From: an uncultured Helicobacteraceae bacterium
Lineage (GTDB): Bacteria > Campylobacterota > Campylobacteria > Campylobacterales > Helicobacteraceae
DNA: 64,000 nucleotides
Direction: 5' to 3'
NCBI GenBank assembly: GCA_947176375.1
Contig: CAMWQM010000001.1
Span: 157,207-221,206 of the forward strand
In this document: piece after piece, positions 20,637 to 31,448 of the stretch
How positions within the stretch are numbered: position 1 is the stretch's first letter
Layout: every line of letters starts with the position of its first letter
Notes under the pieces: model-generated
Database searches by the model: none
The model's input: the letters and a program-made list of their open reading frames with translations, nothing else
Told to the model about the DNA's origin: nothing
Program-made: the position numbers and the translations under genes

Positions 20637-21818
20637 TTAATTGCTTTTTGGTTGATTATTATTTGTTTGCCAACTTTTTCCTGTTGTAATATTTCCTATT
20701 CCTCTTTTAATATTTCCACCAATATTTATTACACTAGAGCTTAATTGTGAGGAAGTTACTACACTAGCTGTATCTTGAATATTATTTGCTATTTTAGAGC
20801 CAAGCGGAGTTTGCATTGCAGTTTTACCTAGTCCTACTCCTATATTTTCACCTAATTTAGAGCCACTCATAGCAGTTCTAAAAGCACCATAAGCACTAGC
20901 TGCTGCTCCTGCTCCAATAGAAGTCATAGCAACTGAATTTGCAAAATTTCCTGCACTTGCACTTGCATTTGTTTGAAGCATTCCATTTATCATTGAGGGG
21001 ATTTCTTTTAAGAAAGTAATACAAATTATCTTTGCAATAATAAATGAACAAAGCAACAAATAAGAAACTTTTCTATCATTGCTATCATTTACAATAGACA
21101 TAATTCCTGTTAAAGCTTTTTCAACCTGATTGCTTAATCCACCAATAATTAACATAAAAGTAGATATTAAAGTTAGGGCAATAATAGTTTTTAACCAAAA
21201 TATAACTGCTCCTATTGTAACTTTAAAATATAATAATGGAAGCATTAATACCGCAAAACTTTTCCAAAATGCAATTTGTAGATAATTTAGTATGAAAGTT
21301 ATTATAATTGAGGCTACTAATATGAAAGAAAACCAAGCATAAACAAGCCAAAGTAATAATGATATAATTAAATTTGGTCCTATATTAAGTAATGAGATTC
21401 CATCAGGGATAAATACATAATAATTATCAAATATATTATATAGTATATTTTCTAAGTGGTCTCCAATGGTAATATTTTCACCATTTGCATTTATAATTTG
21501 AAAGATAAAATTTTGCAACATATTTACTGGAATATCTAAATATGAAGTAATTTCATCTAAGAATGCTTTATTGCTTAAAGAATAACTAATAAAAATTGTA
21601 AGTAATAAAAACATAACTAAATCTATTACATCTCTTGGAAATTGAAAATCTCCCTCTTTAATTTTCTTGAAAGCCCAAAATATAATTACTAAAGTAAGAA
21701 TTGCAGTAATAAATCCATTTAAAAAAATTGAATTAGCTTGATAGAATATTAGATTCTCTATATTATTAAATAATTTATCAAAGATTTTTAAAAGAATATC
21801 AAATATATTATTACCCAT
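20637..21818 (-). CDS. virB6: VirB6/TrbL-like polytopic T4SS protein
   Basis: 393 aa, multiple TM segments, Gly/Ala/Ser-rich C-terminus, T4SS context. Confidence 0.78.
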   Translation of the reverse strand: MGNNIFDILLKIFDKLFNNIENLIFYQANSIFLNGFITAILTLVIIFWAFKKIKEGDFQFPRDVIDLVMFLLLTIFISYSLSNKAFLDEITSYLDIPVNMLQNFIFQIINANGENITIGDHLENILYNIFDNYYVFIPDGISLLNIGPNLIISLLLWLVYAWFSFILVASIIITFILNYLQIAFWKSFAVLMLPLLYFKVTIGAVIFWLKTIIALTLISTFMLIIGGLSNQVEKALTGIMSIVNDSNDRKVSYLLLCSFIIAKIICITFLKEIPSMINGMLQTNASASAGNFANSVAMTSIGAGAAASAYGAFRTAMSGSKLGENIGVGLGKTAMQTPLGSKIANNIQDTASVVTSSQLSSSVINIGGNIKRGIGNITTGKSWQTNNNQPKSN

Positions 21819-22566
21819 TTTTAGCCTTTAGGTAAAGATTACGCCAATCTTGAGGATTACTTTCTTTTAATTTTTTAATTAAATTAACATCATCAGCATT
21901 ACTAGATAAAAAATCTAAATTACTGCCTAATTTGCTTAGATTAATATCAATAATATTTGAGGTTTTTGTGATAGTATTTTTAACTAAAACTTTTCTGCAA
22001 GTTGGAGAGGAATCTCTTAAAAATACTTTTTCATAGTCACTTAAATGGATATTATATTTATCAAATATTTCAATCTTATCAGTTGGGAATATAATATAAT
22101 TACCCATATTTGCAATGATAGAATTTGTATTTGCTACATCTTCTATTTGATTTAAATCTTGTAGTGCTAAAGCAATAACACCATTTGCTTTTCTTGCTTG
22201 AGTGATAATATAATTAATTCTATCTACAATTATTTCATTACTTGCATAAGTTCTAAATTCATCTACAAAACAGAAAAATCCCTTACTTTGATTTTTTGCA
22301 AGATAGAGCATTTTATAAAGTATATAATATGCAATAAGTCCAGCTTCTTTTTGTAAATTCTCAATAAAATCCATATTAATTACATTAAGTTTATTTTGCA
22401 TATTAATAGAATCTTCAAGAGCATTAAAAATAGGATTATTACTAGCAGATTCTAATTTTAGTTTAATATTTTCATTATCTTGTTTTATTATTGCATTCTT
22501 AATTTCTTCTATATTAAAAGGAGTGTTTTGTAATTTTAGGATTCTACAAATCTTTAAGGCTAGTAT
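21811..22566 (-). pseudogene. virB4: VirB4-like ATPase, C-terminal fragment only
   Basis: Walker-B-like FFCFVDEFRTY and VirB4 C-terminal region; frame closed by a stop at 22567-22569, N-terminus with Walker A absent. Confidence 0.75.
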
Positions 22567-22816
22567 CTAAATTAATAAGAAAAAATAAATAATTTAAAGC
22601 CAATTATTTAAAAATGCATTTAAACATCATTTGTAATTTGTAAGTGCTATACTAAATATTGTATATTATCTAAATTGTTGTGGTAGATTCCAAAAATGCC
22701 TGTAAAATGCTAGAATCTATTTATATTTCACTAAAGTTTTATGAGTGGTTTATAACAAAATTTAGATTTTTATATTTCAAGTTAGATTTTTAAAGAATAA
22801 TATTTAGGAGCTTAAT

Positions 22817-23326
22817 ATGGAGTATATTTCATTAATTCTTTTAATTTTATCCGCTGCCACTTATTATGTAATATTTCAAAAAGCAGGTGAGGATGGCTGG
22901 AAGTCGTTTGTGCCATTTTATAATGCTTATATAATAGGTAAAATCTCTGGAAGCAAGGTGCTTGGGATAATTTGGGTTATTGTTATACTTATTCTTGTTT
23001 TTTGCTTAATTGTTGTATTTACAAAAATGGTAGATATTGCAAATAACTTAATAGTAGCCAATCCAACATTTTCATATGAAGAACTTATCAGCGAAATGAA
23101 GGAATCTGTCTCAAGTGAGATCTCAATGATAATTCTCTTAATTTTTATCAATTATATAGTTTTTTGTATTTCTAATGTGATGCTTTCTACTTGCTTTAAT
23201 CAAGGTTTAATGTTTAAGATTCTTATATGTGTGCCTTATGTGAATTTCATAATGTTAGCAATCCTTGCATTTAGTAAAAACTATATCTATTATAGCGATG
23301 AGGGCGAGATTGTAGAAGAATCTTAA
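22817..23326 (+). CDS. Small membrane protein (DUF5684-like)
   Basis: AGEDGWKSFVPFYNAYIIGKI motif and TM segments. Confidence 0.6.
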   Translation: MEYISLILLILSAATYYVIFQKAGEDGWKSFVPFYNAYIIGKISGSKVLGIIWVIVILILVFCLIVVFTKMVDIANNLIVANPTFSYEELISEMKESVSSEISMIILLIFINYIVFCISNVMLSTCFNQGLMFKILICVPYVNFIMLAILAFSKNYIYYSDEGEIVEES

Positions 23327-23554
23327 ATAAAAACTTAAAAAATAGATTTTCTATCTTTAGCTAAAAATTATAATTTATTCTAAAAGCCAGATTTATTATC
23401 TATTTTTTAAACAAAGTTAGTTTTTATGGCAGCAATGAAAGATTAGAATCTAGTTTATTTACTAGATTTGTGCTAGATGATTTTTAGATTCTGCTTTTTG
23501 TATTGATTTAAAAGGTTTATAAATATTTTTTAATAAACAAATGGATTGTAGATT

Positions 23555-24529
23555 CTATCCGCCTGTATGGTAAAATGCCCTACTAGAAGTCTCATTTTCT
23601 CCCCATTTGTTTTTTTCTGGTTTGTTAAATACTGCTTTAATTAGTGCTTCTTTCATAGCAATTTTGTCATCATTTAATATAGCAGAACTTATATCGATTG
23701 CATCTTCAAAATAAAGGCAAGGACAGATTATTCCATCACTTGTTAGACGAATCCTATTGCAACCCTCACAAAAGCTATGGCTATGAGGAGCGATTATCCC
23801 AAAGGCTTTGGAAGAATCTAGCAATTCATACATATTTGCGGGACCAAAATGCCTTTTTTTTATCGGTTTAAAGCTATATTTAGTGCTAATAATTTTAAGC
23901 AGTTCGTCACCTCTAAAGCCCTTTAGTCCTTTGAAAGCAAAGCTATTATCCATATATTCAATATAGCGAAGCAAGTATCCTTCGCTCAAAGCAAAATCTA
24001 GCATTGGGATAATCTCATCATCATTAATTCCACGTAGTGGCACCATATTTAGTTTGATTTTTAAGCCATATTCCTTTGTTAGATTTAATCCATTTAGTAT
24101 TGAATCTAGTGCATCTCTTTTGGAGATTTTAATGATTGTCTCTTTTTTTAGGCTATCAAGTGAGACATTGATACGTTTTAATCCCGTTTTACTTAAGTCT
24201 TTAATATATTTTTCAAGCAAGAAACCATTCGTAGTAAGTGCTACTTCAATACCACTTTTATAATCATAGATTCCTTTGATAAAACCGCTTAAATCACTTC
24301 TTAAAAGCGGCTCTCCACCTGTTAGTCGAATCTTTTTTATCCCTAAATCCATAGCGATTTTTAAAAATTCTAGCATTTTAGGAAGGGGAATTAGTGTTTC
24401 TTCTATATATGGAGGTGTATTTGGCATACAATATTTGCATCTGAAATTGCAGTTTTTTGTAACACTAACTCTAATGTAGTCAATTTTTCGTCCAAAGCTA
24501 TCAATTAATTTATTATTTATATCATTCAT
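23555..24529 (-). CDS. moaA: GTP 3',8-cyclase MoaA
   Basis: Radical SAM CNFRCKYCMP, TGGEPLLR; C-terminal CEGCNRIRLTSDGIICPCL. Confidence 0.97.
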   Translation of the reverse strand: MNDINNKLIDSFGRKIDYIRVSVTKNCNFRCKYCMPNTPPYIEETLIPLPKMLEFLKIAMDLGIKKIRLTGGEPLLRSDLSGFIKGIYDYKSGIEVALTTNGFLLEKYIKDLSKTGLKRINVSLDSLKKETIIKISKRDALDSILNGLNLTKEYGLKIKLNMVPLRGINDDEIIPMLDFALSEGYLLRYIEYMDNSFAFKGLKGFRGDELLKIISTKYSFKPIKKRHFGPANMYELLDSSKAFGIIAPHSHSFCEGCNRIRLTSDGIICPCLYFEDAIDISSAILNDDKIAMKEALIKAVFNKPEKNKWGENETSSRAFYHTGG

Positions 24530-24663
24530 TTTATAAAGCCTTTGTTTAAAACTATGATTTTAACAAATTATTTATCAAATAAAGCAGAGATTTTATGGGC
24601 AAATCTACTTTAAAAATCTAATCATAAAATTTATAAAATATTGCAAAATAGCTAGAAATTAAA

Positions 24664-24705
24664 TTTTAGATTCTCTTTAGAGGAGAACATTTAAAGAATC
24701 TAAAA
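24664..24705 (-). terminator. Hairpin with 11-bp stem after the 2-hydroxyacyl-CoA dehydratase-like gene
   Basis: TTTTAGATTCT ... AGAATCTAAAA. Confidence 0.5.
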
Positions 24706-24722
24706 TAATTCATATGCAAAAT

Positions 24723-26033
24723 CTATATCTTTGCATTTGCTAGCATTAGCTTTATTCTATTTTCTTGATTGACTTTTGTTGCGCCTGGGTCGTAGTCTAT
24801 TGAAACGATATTACTTTGTGGATTTTTCTCTTTTATTACTTTCATCATTCCGCGCCCAACGATATGGTTTGGCAGGCAACCAAATGGCTGTGTGCAAACG
24901 ATATTATTCACCCCACTATTTATAAGCTCAAGCATTTCAGCAGTGAGCAGCCAGCCTTCACCCATATTCATACCCTCATCAATATAGCCTTTTATCAATG
25001 TTTTTGTATGTGTAAAGTTTGCGGGGACATTGAAGATGCCGTGTTTTTTGATAATTTTATTTATTTCTTTTTGTCTATTTGCAAAGAAATAGTAAATGAG
25101 TTTATAAATAATTTTTTTGGCAAAATTCCCGCCATAGAGCTTATTTTCAGCGATTATATCATTCACACAATAAAGACAAAAATCTAAAAATCCAGGAATA
25201 ACAACCTCGCACCCCTCATTTAGCAAAAAATATTCCAAATTATTATTCCCAATAGGAGAGAATTTAATATAGATTTCGCCCACAATCCCAACCTTAATTT
25301 TTGGCTCATTGTGGCGCAATAAATTTGCAAAATCATTTAGTATTAATTTGGTATCTTTTTTTAGCGCATTAAAGCTAACTAATGCTTTGCTTTGTGATAA
25401 ATCGCAGATTCTTTCAATCCATTTGCTAACTAGATTCTCGCTCTCGCCTTTGTTTATCTCATAAGGTTTGCTTTGATTTAAAAGACACATCAAAACATCG
25501 CCTATAATTACCGCATTTACAAGCTTTCTTAACATAGGGAGTGTTATTTTAAAGGCTTGGTCTTCCTCAAATCCGCTAAAATTAAGAGAGACAACTGGAA
25601 TCCTGCCAAAGCCACTTTTTTTGAGTGCTTTTCGTAATAAATATATATAGTTTGAAGCCCTACATCCGCCGCCTGTTTGCGTAATTAGCAAAGCAGTTTT
25701 TTCTAAATCATATTTTCCACTTTTTAATGCATCAATCAGCTGCCCAATAACAAGCAACGCAGGATAGCAGGTATCATTATGCACATTTTTTAATCCTTCT
25801 TTTGCGAGATTTACGCCGCTATTTTCTAAAAGCTCTGCTTTATATCCATAGGATTTAAGGATATTTACCATAAAGCGAAAGTGAATAGGAAGCATAGTAG
25901 GCACTAAAATAGTATGCGTTTCTTTCATCTCCTTACTAAATTTTACAAAGCCTTCATCTTGCTTTTCATTTGCACTCCAATTTGTGATATTTGGAATCTT
26001 CTCAAATCCTTGTGTATTCATACTTTTTGTCAT
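24723..26033 (-). CDS. 2-hydroxyacyl-CoA dehydratase (HgdB/COG3581-like) family protein
   Basis: 436 aa; NDTCYPALLVIGQ, QTGGGCRASNY, CTQPFGCLPNHIVGRGMM. Confidence 0.82.
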   Translation of the reverse strand: MTKSMNTQGFEKIPNITNWSANEKQDEGFVKFSKEMKETHTILVPTMLPIHFRFMVNILKSYGYKAELLENSGVNLAKEGLKNVHNDTCYPALLVIGQLIDALKSGKYDLEKTALLITQTGGGCRASNYIYLLRKALKKSGFGRIPVVSLNFSGFEEDQAFKITLPMLRKLVNAVIIGDVLMCLLNQSKPYEINKGESENLVSKWIERICDLSQSKALVSFNALKKDTKLILNDFANLLRHNEPKIKVGIVGEIYIKFSPIGNNNLEYFLLNEGCEVVIPGFLDFCLYCVNDIIAENKLYGGNFAKKIIYKLIYYFFANRQKEINKIIKKHGIFNVPANFTHTKTLIKGYIDEGMNMGEGWLLTAEMLELINSGVNNIVCTQPFGCLPNHIVGRGMMKVIKEKNPQSNIVSIDYDPGATKVNQENRIKLMLANAKI

Positions 26034-29000
26034 AATATTTCCTCTCTTATGGATTCTATTTTTGTAGAATCTGCTAGATTTATAGAATCTAGATTAAAAT
26101 TTGTGGTATATGTTTCTTTTTTTCTAATCTCCATAGCACTAAGCAGGCTTCTAACTCGAATCTTTACAGCACCAAGATTATTAATTTCATCGATTTTAAT
26201 TTGTGTGTAGAATTTATTATTAGATTCTAAGATTCTCCTAACCTCATCGCTTGTAATTGAGTCAATTCCACATCCAAAGCTAACAAGCTGGATTAGCTCG
26301 ATATTGTCGTGCTTATTTGTAAAATTCGCAGCACTATAAAGCCTTGAGTGATAACTCCATTGATTTAGCACTTCTAGTTTGCCAACTTCATCGCTAATGC
26401 TATCTTCTGAAAGCACAACAACACCTAGCGAATTTATAAGCTTATCAATTCCGTGATTTATCTCTGGATCGATGTGATATGGGCGTCCGCTTAAAATGAT
26501 ACATTTTAAATTATGCTCTTTTGCAAACTCCAAAGCCTTTTGTCCTTGTGATAAAATATCATTAATATGCGTTTGTCGCTTTTCAAATGCACTCAAGACT
26601 GCCTTTTTGAAAAGTTTTTTGTCTGCTTTAAATTCCTTTTTAAAAAATGGATATGCCTTTTTGATAAAATCATCGCTTCTATGCAATCCAAAATATGGAT
26701 AGAGGAATCTAATATCTTTTAATTTATCAATATTTCTATTTAGTAATTCTGGGTAGTAGGCTACCACAGGGCAGTTATAGTTTGCACTTGATTTGCCCCC
26801 ATCATCGAAACTATAAGACATACAAGGATAGAATATTGTATCTACACCTTTTGATAGCAGATTCTCAATATGTCCGTGAAGCAGCTTTGCAGGATAACAA
26901 ACTGTATCACTAGGAATACTATACTGCCCGAGTGAATAAGTTTTCCTGCTAGAAATATCAGATAAAATCACCTCATAGCCCAAATGCAAAAATATTTCGT
27001 GCCAAAAGTAGATATTTTCATACATATTTAGCCCAAGTGGGATTCCAACTTTACCTTTGAAAGTTTTTATCTCATCATCGTGCTGTAATTTGATATTTAG
27101 ATTCTTAATTTTATTTATCTTGTATTCATAGAGATTTGGTAAAAATACCATATTTTTCTTAATACCTAGTGGTTTATCACATCTATTCCCAGAGATTAGC
27201 CTTCTGCCATTTTCAAACCGATTTATCGTAAGTTGACATTTATTCCCACAAATATTGCAAACACTAGGATTTGAGGTGTGAGTAAAGTTTGCCAAACCAT
27301 CTTTAGAAATAATTGTGGAATCTTTACATTCTCTTGCAAATAATGCCACACCATAAGCTCCCATAAGTCCTGCGATTTTTGGGCGAATCACATTTCTATT
27401 AATTTCTTTTTCAAAGCTTCTTAAAATCGCATTATTTAAGAAAGTCCCGCCCTGCACGACAATATTTTTACCCAAATCATCAGCATCATTTGCGCGAATA
27501 ACCTTATAAATCGCATTTTTTACCACGCTCATAGAAAGCCCAGCACTAATATCCTCTATGCATGCACCCTCTTTTTGTGCTTCTTTAACAGAGCTATTCA
27601 TAAACACAGTGCACCTACTTCCAAGCTCCACAGGATGTTTAGATTCTAATCCTAGCTTTGCAAAAGTTTCAACATCATAGCCCATAGATTTAGCAAATGT
27701 TTCTATGAAGCTTCCACAGCCACTGCTGCAAGCCTCATTTAGCATAATGCTATCAATTGTGCCATTTTTGATATAAAAGCATTTCATATCCTGCCCACCA
27801 ATATCGATGATGAAATCAACTTTTGGATTAAAGAATCTAGCGGCATTTAAGTGTGCCATAGTCTCAACCAAACCTATATCAATACTAAAAGCACTTTTAA
27901 TAAGCTCCTCACCATAGCCTGTAACGCCACTTCCTTTAATTTGAATAGAATTTCCTAGCAAATCATAGATTTTTACTAGCTCTTTTTTAAGCACAGAGAT
28001 AGGATTTCCCTCGTTGCTACCATAATATTTATATAAAATATTTCCAAGCTTATCTATCAAAACAAGCTTTGTAGTAGTGCTTCCACAATCAATCCCCAGA
28101 TACGCATCGCCATTGTAAGTTTTAATATCAATTTCTTTTGTATTGGAGAGACTATGTCTGTATTCAAACTCCCTTAATTCCGCATTATTTGCAAAAAGTG
28201 GCTCTAAATATTTATTTCTACTTGTGCTATTTTTAGCATTTTCAAAGATATTAATTAGCTCATCGCAAGAATAATCAATATTTAGATTATTTGCATAGAA
28301 TGCCACTCCAAGCGCTACTGCGTATTGTGCAAAGTCTGGAAATATCGCATTTTCATCATTTAATTTTAAACTTTCTTTAAATCGCTTCTGCAAGCCTTTA
28401 TAGTAGAAAAGTGGACCACCAAGAAATAGAATCTTGCCTTCAATTTTGCGTCCCTGCGCTAGCCCAGAAATTGTCTGCTCTACAACTGCTTGAAAAATAG
28501 AGGCGGAGATATCCTCTTTTTTTATGCCTTGATTTAGTAGTGGTTGCACATCAGTTTTAGCAAAAACACCGCAGCGAGAGGCTATCGGATAAATCTTTGT
28601 GTGATTTAGCGATAGATTGTCAAATTCCTCTGGCGTTACATTTAAAAGCGTAATCATTTGGTCTATAAATGAGCCTGTGCCACCCGCACACGAGCCATTC
28701 ATTCGCTCCTCCAAACCTCCGCTTAAAAAGATAATTTTTGCGTCTTCTCCACCGAGCTCAATAACTGCATCACTATCAGGCACAAGCTTTTTAACAGCTT
28801 CAGCTGTGGCAAAAACCTCTTGTACAAAATCAATATTTGTAATTTTTGAGATTCCAAATCCAGCACTCCCAGATATTGCTACGCTAAATCGCTCATTTCC
28901 TATTTGTTTTTTTAACTCTTTTAGTATTTCAATGCTTGTTTCTCTAACTTTAGAGTAATGTCTTTGATATTTTTGAAATACTATTCTCTCGTTCTCAAGC

Positions 29001-29053
29001 AAAACTACTTTAGCAGTAGTCGAGCCTACATCAATGCCTAAATTAAATTTCAT
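26030..29053 (-). CDS. Large acyl-CoA dehydratase activase (two BadF/HgdC ASKHA domains plus DUF2229-like region)
   Basis: 1007 aa; LGIDVGSTTAKVVL and LGIDCGSTTTKLVLID repeats, two activase-type Cys motifs (GSCAGGTGSF, EACSSGCGSFIE). Confidence 0.9.
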   Translation of the reverse strand: MKFNLGIDVGSTTAKVVLLENERIVFQKYQRHYSKVRETSIEILKELKKQIGNERFSVAISGSAGFGISKITNIDFVQEVFATAEAVKKLVPDSDAVIELGGEDAKIIFLSGGLEERMNGSCAGGTGSFIDQMITLLNVTPEEFDNLSLNHTKIYPIASRCGVFAKTDVQPLLNQGIKKEDISASIFQAVVEQTISGLAQGRKIEGKILFLGGPLFYYKGLQKRFKESLKLNDENAIFPDFAQYAVALGVAFYANNLNIDYSCDELINIFENAKNSTSRNKYLEPLFANNAELREFEYRHSLSNTKEIDIKTYNGDAYLGIDCGSTTTKLVLIDKLGNILYKYYGSNEGNPISVLKKELVKIYDLLGNSIQIKGSGVTGYGEELIKSAFSIDIGLVETMAHLNAARFFNPKVDFIIDIGGQDMKCFYIKNGTIDSIMLNEACSSGCGSFIETFAKSMGYDVETFAKLGLESKHPVELGSRCTVFMNSSVKEAQKEGACIEDISAGLSMSVVKNAIYKVIRANDADDLGKNIVVQGGTFLNNAILRSFEKEINRNVIRPKIAGLMGAYGVALFARECKDSTIISKDGLANFTHTSNPSVCNICGNKCQLTINRFENGRRLISGNRCDKPLGIKKNMVFLPNLYEYKINKIKNLNIKLQHDDEIKTFKGKVGIPLGLNMYENIYFWHEIFLHLGYEVILSDISSRKTYSLGQYSIPSDTVCYPAKLLHGHIENLLSKGVDTIFYPCMSYSFDDGGKSSANYNCPVVAYYPELLNRNIDKLKDIRFLYPYFGLHRSDDFIKKAYPFFKKEFKADKKLFKKAVLSAFEKRQTHINDILSQGQKALEFAKEHNLKCIILSGRPYHIDPEINHGIDKLINSLGVVVLSEDSISDEVGKLEVLNQWSYHSRLYSAANFTNKHDNIELIQLVSFGCGIDSITSDEVRRILESNNKFYTQIKIDEINNLGAVKIRVRSLLSAMEIRKKETYTTNFNLDSINLADSTKIESIREEIL

Positions 29054-29171
29054 AAATTATCTTCCAATAGTGATTTTAAATATGGTTTAGTTAAAGCCTT
29101 AATGTGTATAATTTAGATGTGAATATCACTTCACTAGGCAAGAATAAAGCTTTATATAAAAAAGTTATTTG

Positions 29172-29199
29172 AGTTTAGAATCTAAAAAGACTCTAAACT
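29172..29199 (-). terminator. Hairpin after yceI-like gene
   Basis: AGTTTAGAATCT-AAAA-AGACTCTAAACT (one mismatch). Confidence 0.6.
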
Positions 29200-29203
29200 A
29201 GAT

Positions 29204-29746
29204 TTATTTTGCCATTCCTTCAATATCTATTGATATGCTAATTTCTTCACCAAGAGCTGCATTTGGTGTGCCTTTAGCAATGTCAAAATCTTTTCTATTA
29301 ATTTTACCACTTAGGTTAAGTCCTATGACTTCTTTTCCAGCTTGATTTTTGGATACTCCAAAAACTTCAACTTCAAGTTTTACTTTTTTTGTAATACCTT
29401 TAATTGTAATCTCAAACTCACCACTAGAAGCATTTGTAAGCTTTAAAGTAGCTTTTGGGAATTTTTTAGCATCGAAGTAGTCAGGGTCTTTAATGTGAGC
29501 GTCCCTGTTTTCATTATTTGTATTTATTGAATCTATTTCAACCTCACCATTTAACGCAGTAAGCTTATTATTATCCACGCTTAAATATCCACTAAATTTA
29601 GAAAAAGTTCCTTTAACATTGCTAATACTTAAGTGCTTTAACTTAAACTCAACTAATGAATGTGATGTATCCACGCTATAATCTTTTGCTATTAACACAC
29701 TAAATGATAAAATACTTACTATTAAAAATTTAAACATATTGTTCAT
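29204..29746 (-). CDS. YceI family periplasmic protein
   Basis: Signal peptide; YSVDTSHSLVEFKLKHL, NRDAHIKDPDYFDAKKFP. Confidence 0.92.
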   Translation of the reverse strand: MNNMFKFLIVSILSFSVLIAKDYSVDTSHSLVEFKLKHLSISNVKGTFSKFSGYLSVDNNKLTALNGEVEIDSINTNNENRDAHIKDPDYFDAKKFPKATLKLTNASSGEFEITIKGITKKVKLEVEVFGVSKNQAGKEVIGLNLSGKINRKDFDIAKGTPNAALGEEISISIDIEGMAK

Positions 29747-30154
29747 TTTCTTCCTTTTTTAAAAATTAAAGTATCATTCTATTTAAAAAAAATTAGATTA
29801 AACTTAAAATTCGCCTACCAAGTTGCTACAATTTTGCTAAATGTTTTGATTCTATATAAAAAATTAAGTTTAAAAATTATGTTATTTTTAAAATTATTTA
29901 TTTAGTTTAAAGTTACCAAATTTATGGATAAATATTCTATTGAATCTAAAAAATAAAATCCTAACTATGCAAAATCTTTGCATATTCTTACTTTTTCTAA
30001 ATCATTTGTCGTTTTTATTATATATGGTTTTTGTAGCTCTTTTTGGGCGATTAAAAATTTTATATCATTATTTAAAAAATTAAAATTTGAATCTCTCAAT
30101 TTTAATTATCTCTAGCCTTGCTAAATCTAAAAAAGCTTAATTAAAAAAATATCT

Positions 30155-31357
30155 CTAAAATTCCAAACTATACTTCAAAGATACATTTGAGCTAACGCAT
30201 ACTCCCTCACCTCTACCAATAAAGCCCATTTTTTCCATTGTTGTGGCTTTTATATTTATTTTATTTTTCTCAATTTGGAGGATTTGTGCTATGCATTTAA
30301 TCATTTCGTCTTTATGTGGATTAATCTTTGGAATCTCAGCTAAAATCATAATATCAATATTCACAATCCTAAAGCCAATGCCATAAACGAAATCAATTAC
30401 TTTTTTTAGCAAAATTTTAGAATCTATATCTTTAAATTCATCACTGCTAGGCGGAAACCACTCGCCAATATCCCCTGCACCAATGCTCCCAAGAAATGCA
30501 TCACAAAGCGAATGGATTAGCACATCTCCATCACTATGTGCCTCAAAGCCAAAACCACAATCAATTTTTATCCCGCCTAAAGTCATCTCTTTATTTTTAA
30601 CAAATTTATGCACATCAAAGCCAAAGCCAGTGAAATTATCACTAGTTTTATCAAATGAGATTCCATTTAGTGCAAAGTTTTTCAAATCGCTAAAATAAGT
30701 TAGCTTTTCCAAATTTTTTGATCCAGTAATCGTAGCAATCCTCCCACCATAAGCATTAATCGCACTAGATTCATCACTAAAATTTCCTAATTTCAAAGCC
30801 TTTTTTAGCACATTTAAGCGTGAGATTTGAGGGGTTTGGACTAATTTTACATTATCTCTATTTAAATAATTTAGTTTAGAATCTTCCCGCAAAAAAATTG
30901 TATCAACGACATTTAGCACAGGTGCAAGGCAATCAAGCGAATCTAAATCAAAGCTAAAAAGCCTATCTAGCACATCAAAATCAAGGTTAAATCTTGCAGC
31001 ATCACTAACGCAAACAAACTCACTATTCACAATTTTAAGCGCATTTTGCAAAGTTTCCTGCCTACTATTCCCACCCTCAATAATTTCATATTCACAAAAT
31101 CGCCTCATATAGCTAACTTCATCTTTATGTGCTGTGATAAGCACTTTTTTAAAATTATATTTTTCTTGTAATCTATTTGCCATATAGAGCCATATAGGTA
31201 TTCCATTAATCCTAATCCAGTGTTTTTTAATCCTATTTTTTTGATTTTGTGTGTTTGGATTCTGCTTTTTAGTGCTGTCTAAAAATTTAGTGGAATCTTG
31301 CCTAAAACGTGAGCTTTCCCCCGCACTCATAATAATCAAAGTGATATTTTTACTCAA
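30155..31357 (-). CDS. ispDF: Bifunctional IspD/IspF
   Basis: IspD N-terminal domain, IspF domain GFGFDVHKF...DGDVLIHSLCDAFLG. Confidence 0.94.
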   Translation of the reverse strand: MSKNITLIIMSAGESSRFRQDSTKFLDSTKKQNPNTQNQKNRIKKHWIRINGIPIWLYMANRLQEKYNFKKVLITAHKDEVSYMRRFCEYEIIEGGNSRQETLQNALKIVNSEFVCVSDAARFNLDFDVLDRLFSFDLDSLDCLAPVLNVVDTIFLREDSKLNYLNRDNVKLVQTPQISRLNVLKKALKLGNFSDESSAINAYGGRIATITGSKNLEKLTYFSDLKNFALNGISFDKTSDNFTGFGFDVHKFVKNKEMTLGGIKIDCGFGFEAHSDGDVLIHSLCDAFLGSIGAGDIGEWFPPSSDEFKDIDSKILLKKVIDFVYGIGFRIVNIDIMILAEIPKINPHKDEMIKCIAQILQIEKNKINIKATTMEKMGFIGRGEGVCVSSNVSLKYSLEF

Positions 31358-31448
31358 ATTTCATTCCTTAAAACTTTTTTAAAGCTTTATTTTATAAATT
31401 TTACGCTAATTTTAAGCTTTTAAAAATTATTTAAAAATAGGTAAAAAT

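Noticed and set aside
28617-28958. Plus-strand ORF antisense to the 1007-aa activase
   Set aside because: Overlaps a well-supported conserved CDS entirely.
29480-29515. GAGCGTCCCTG in the yceI-like gene as a possible second copy of the 87-bp element
   Set aside because: Only a short coincidental match; it encodes the conserved YceI NRDAHIKDPDYFD segment and lacks inverted repeats.
31380-31448. TPP riboswitch upstream of thiC
   Set aside because: The short AT-rich leader does not show the conserved THI-box core.
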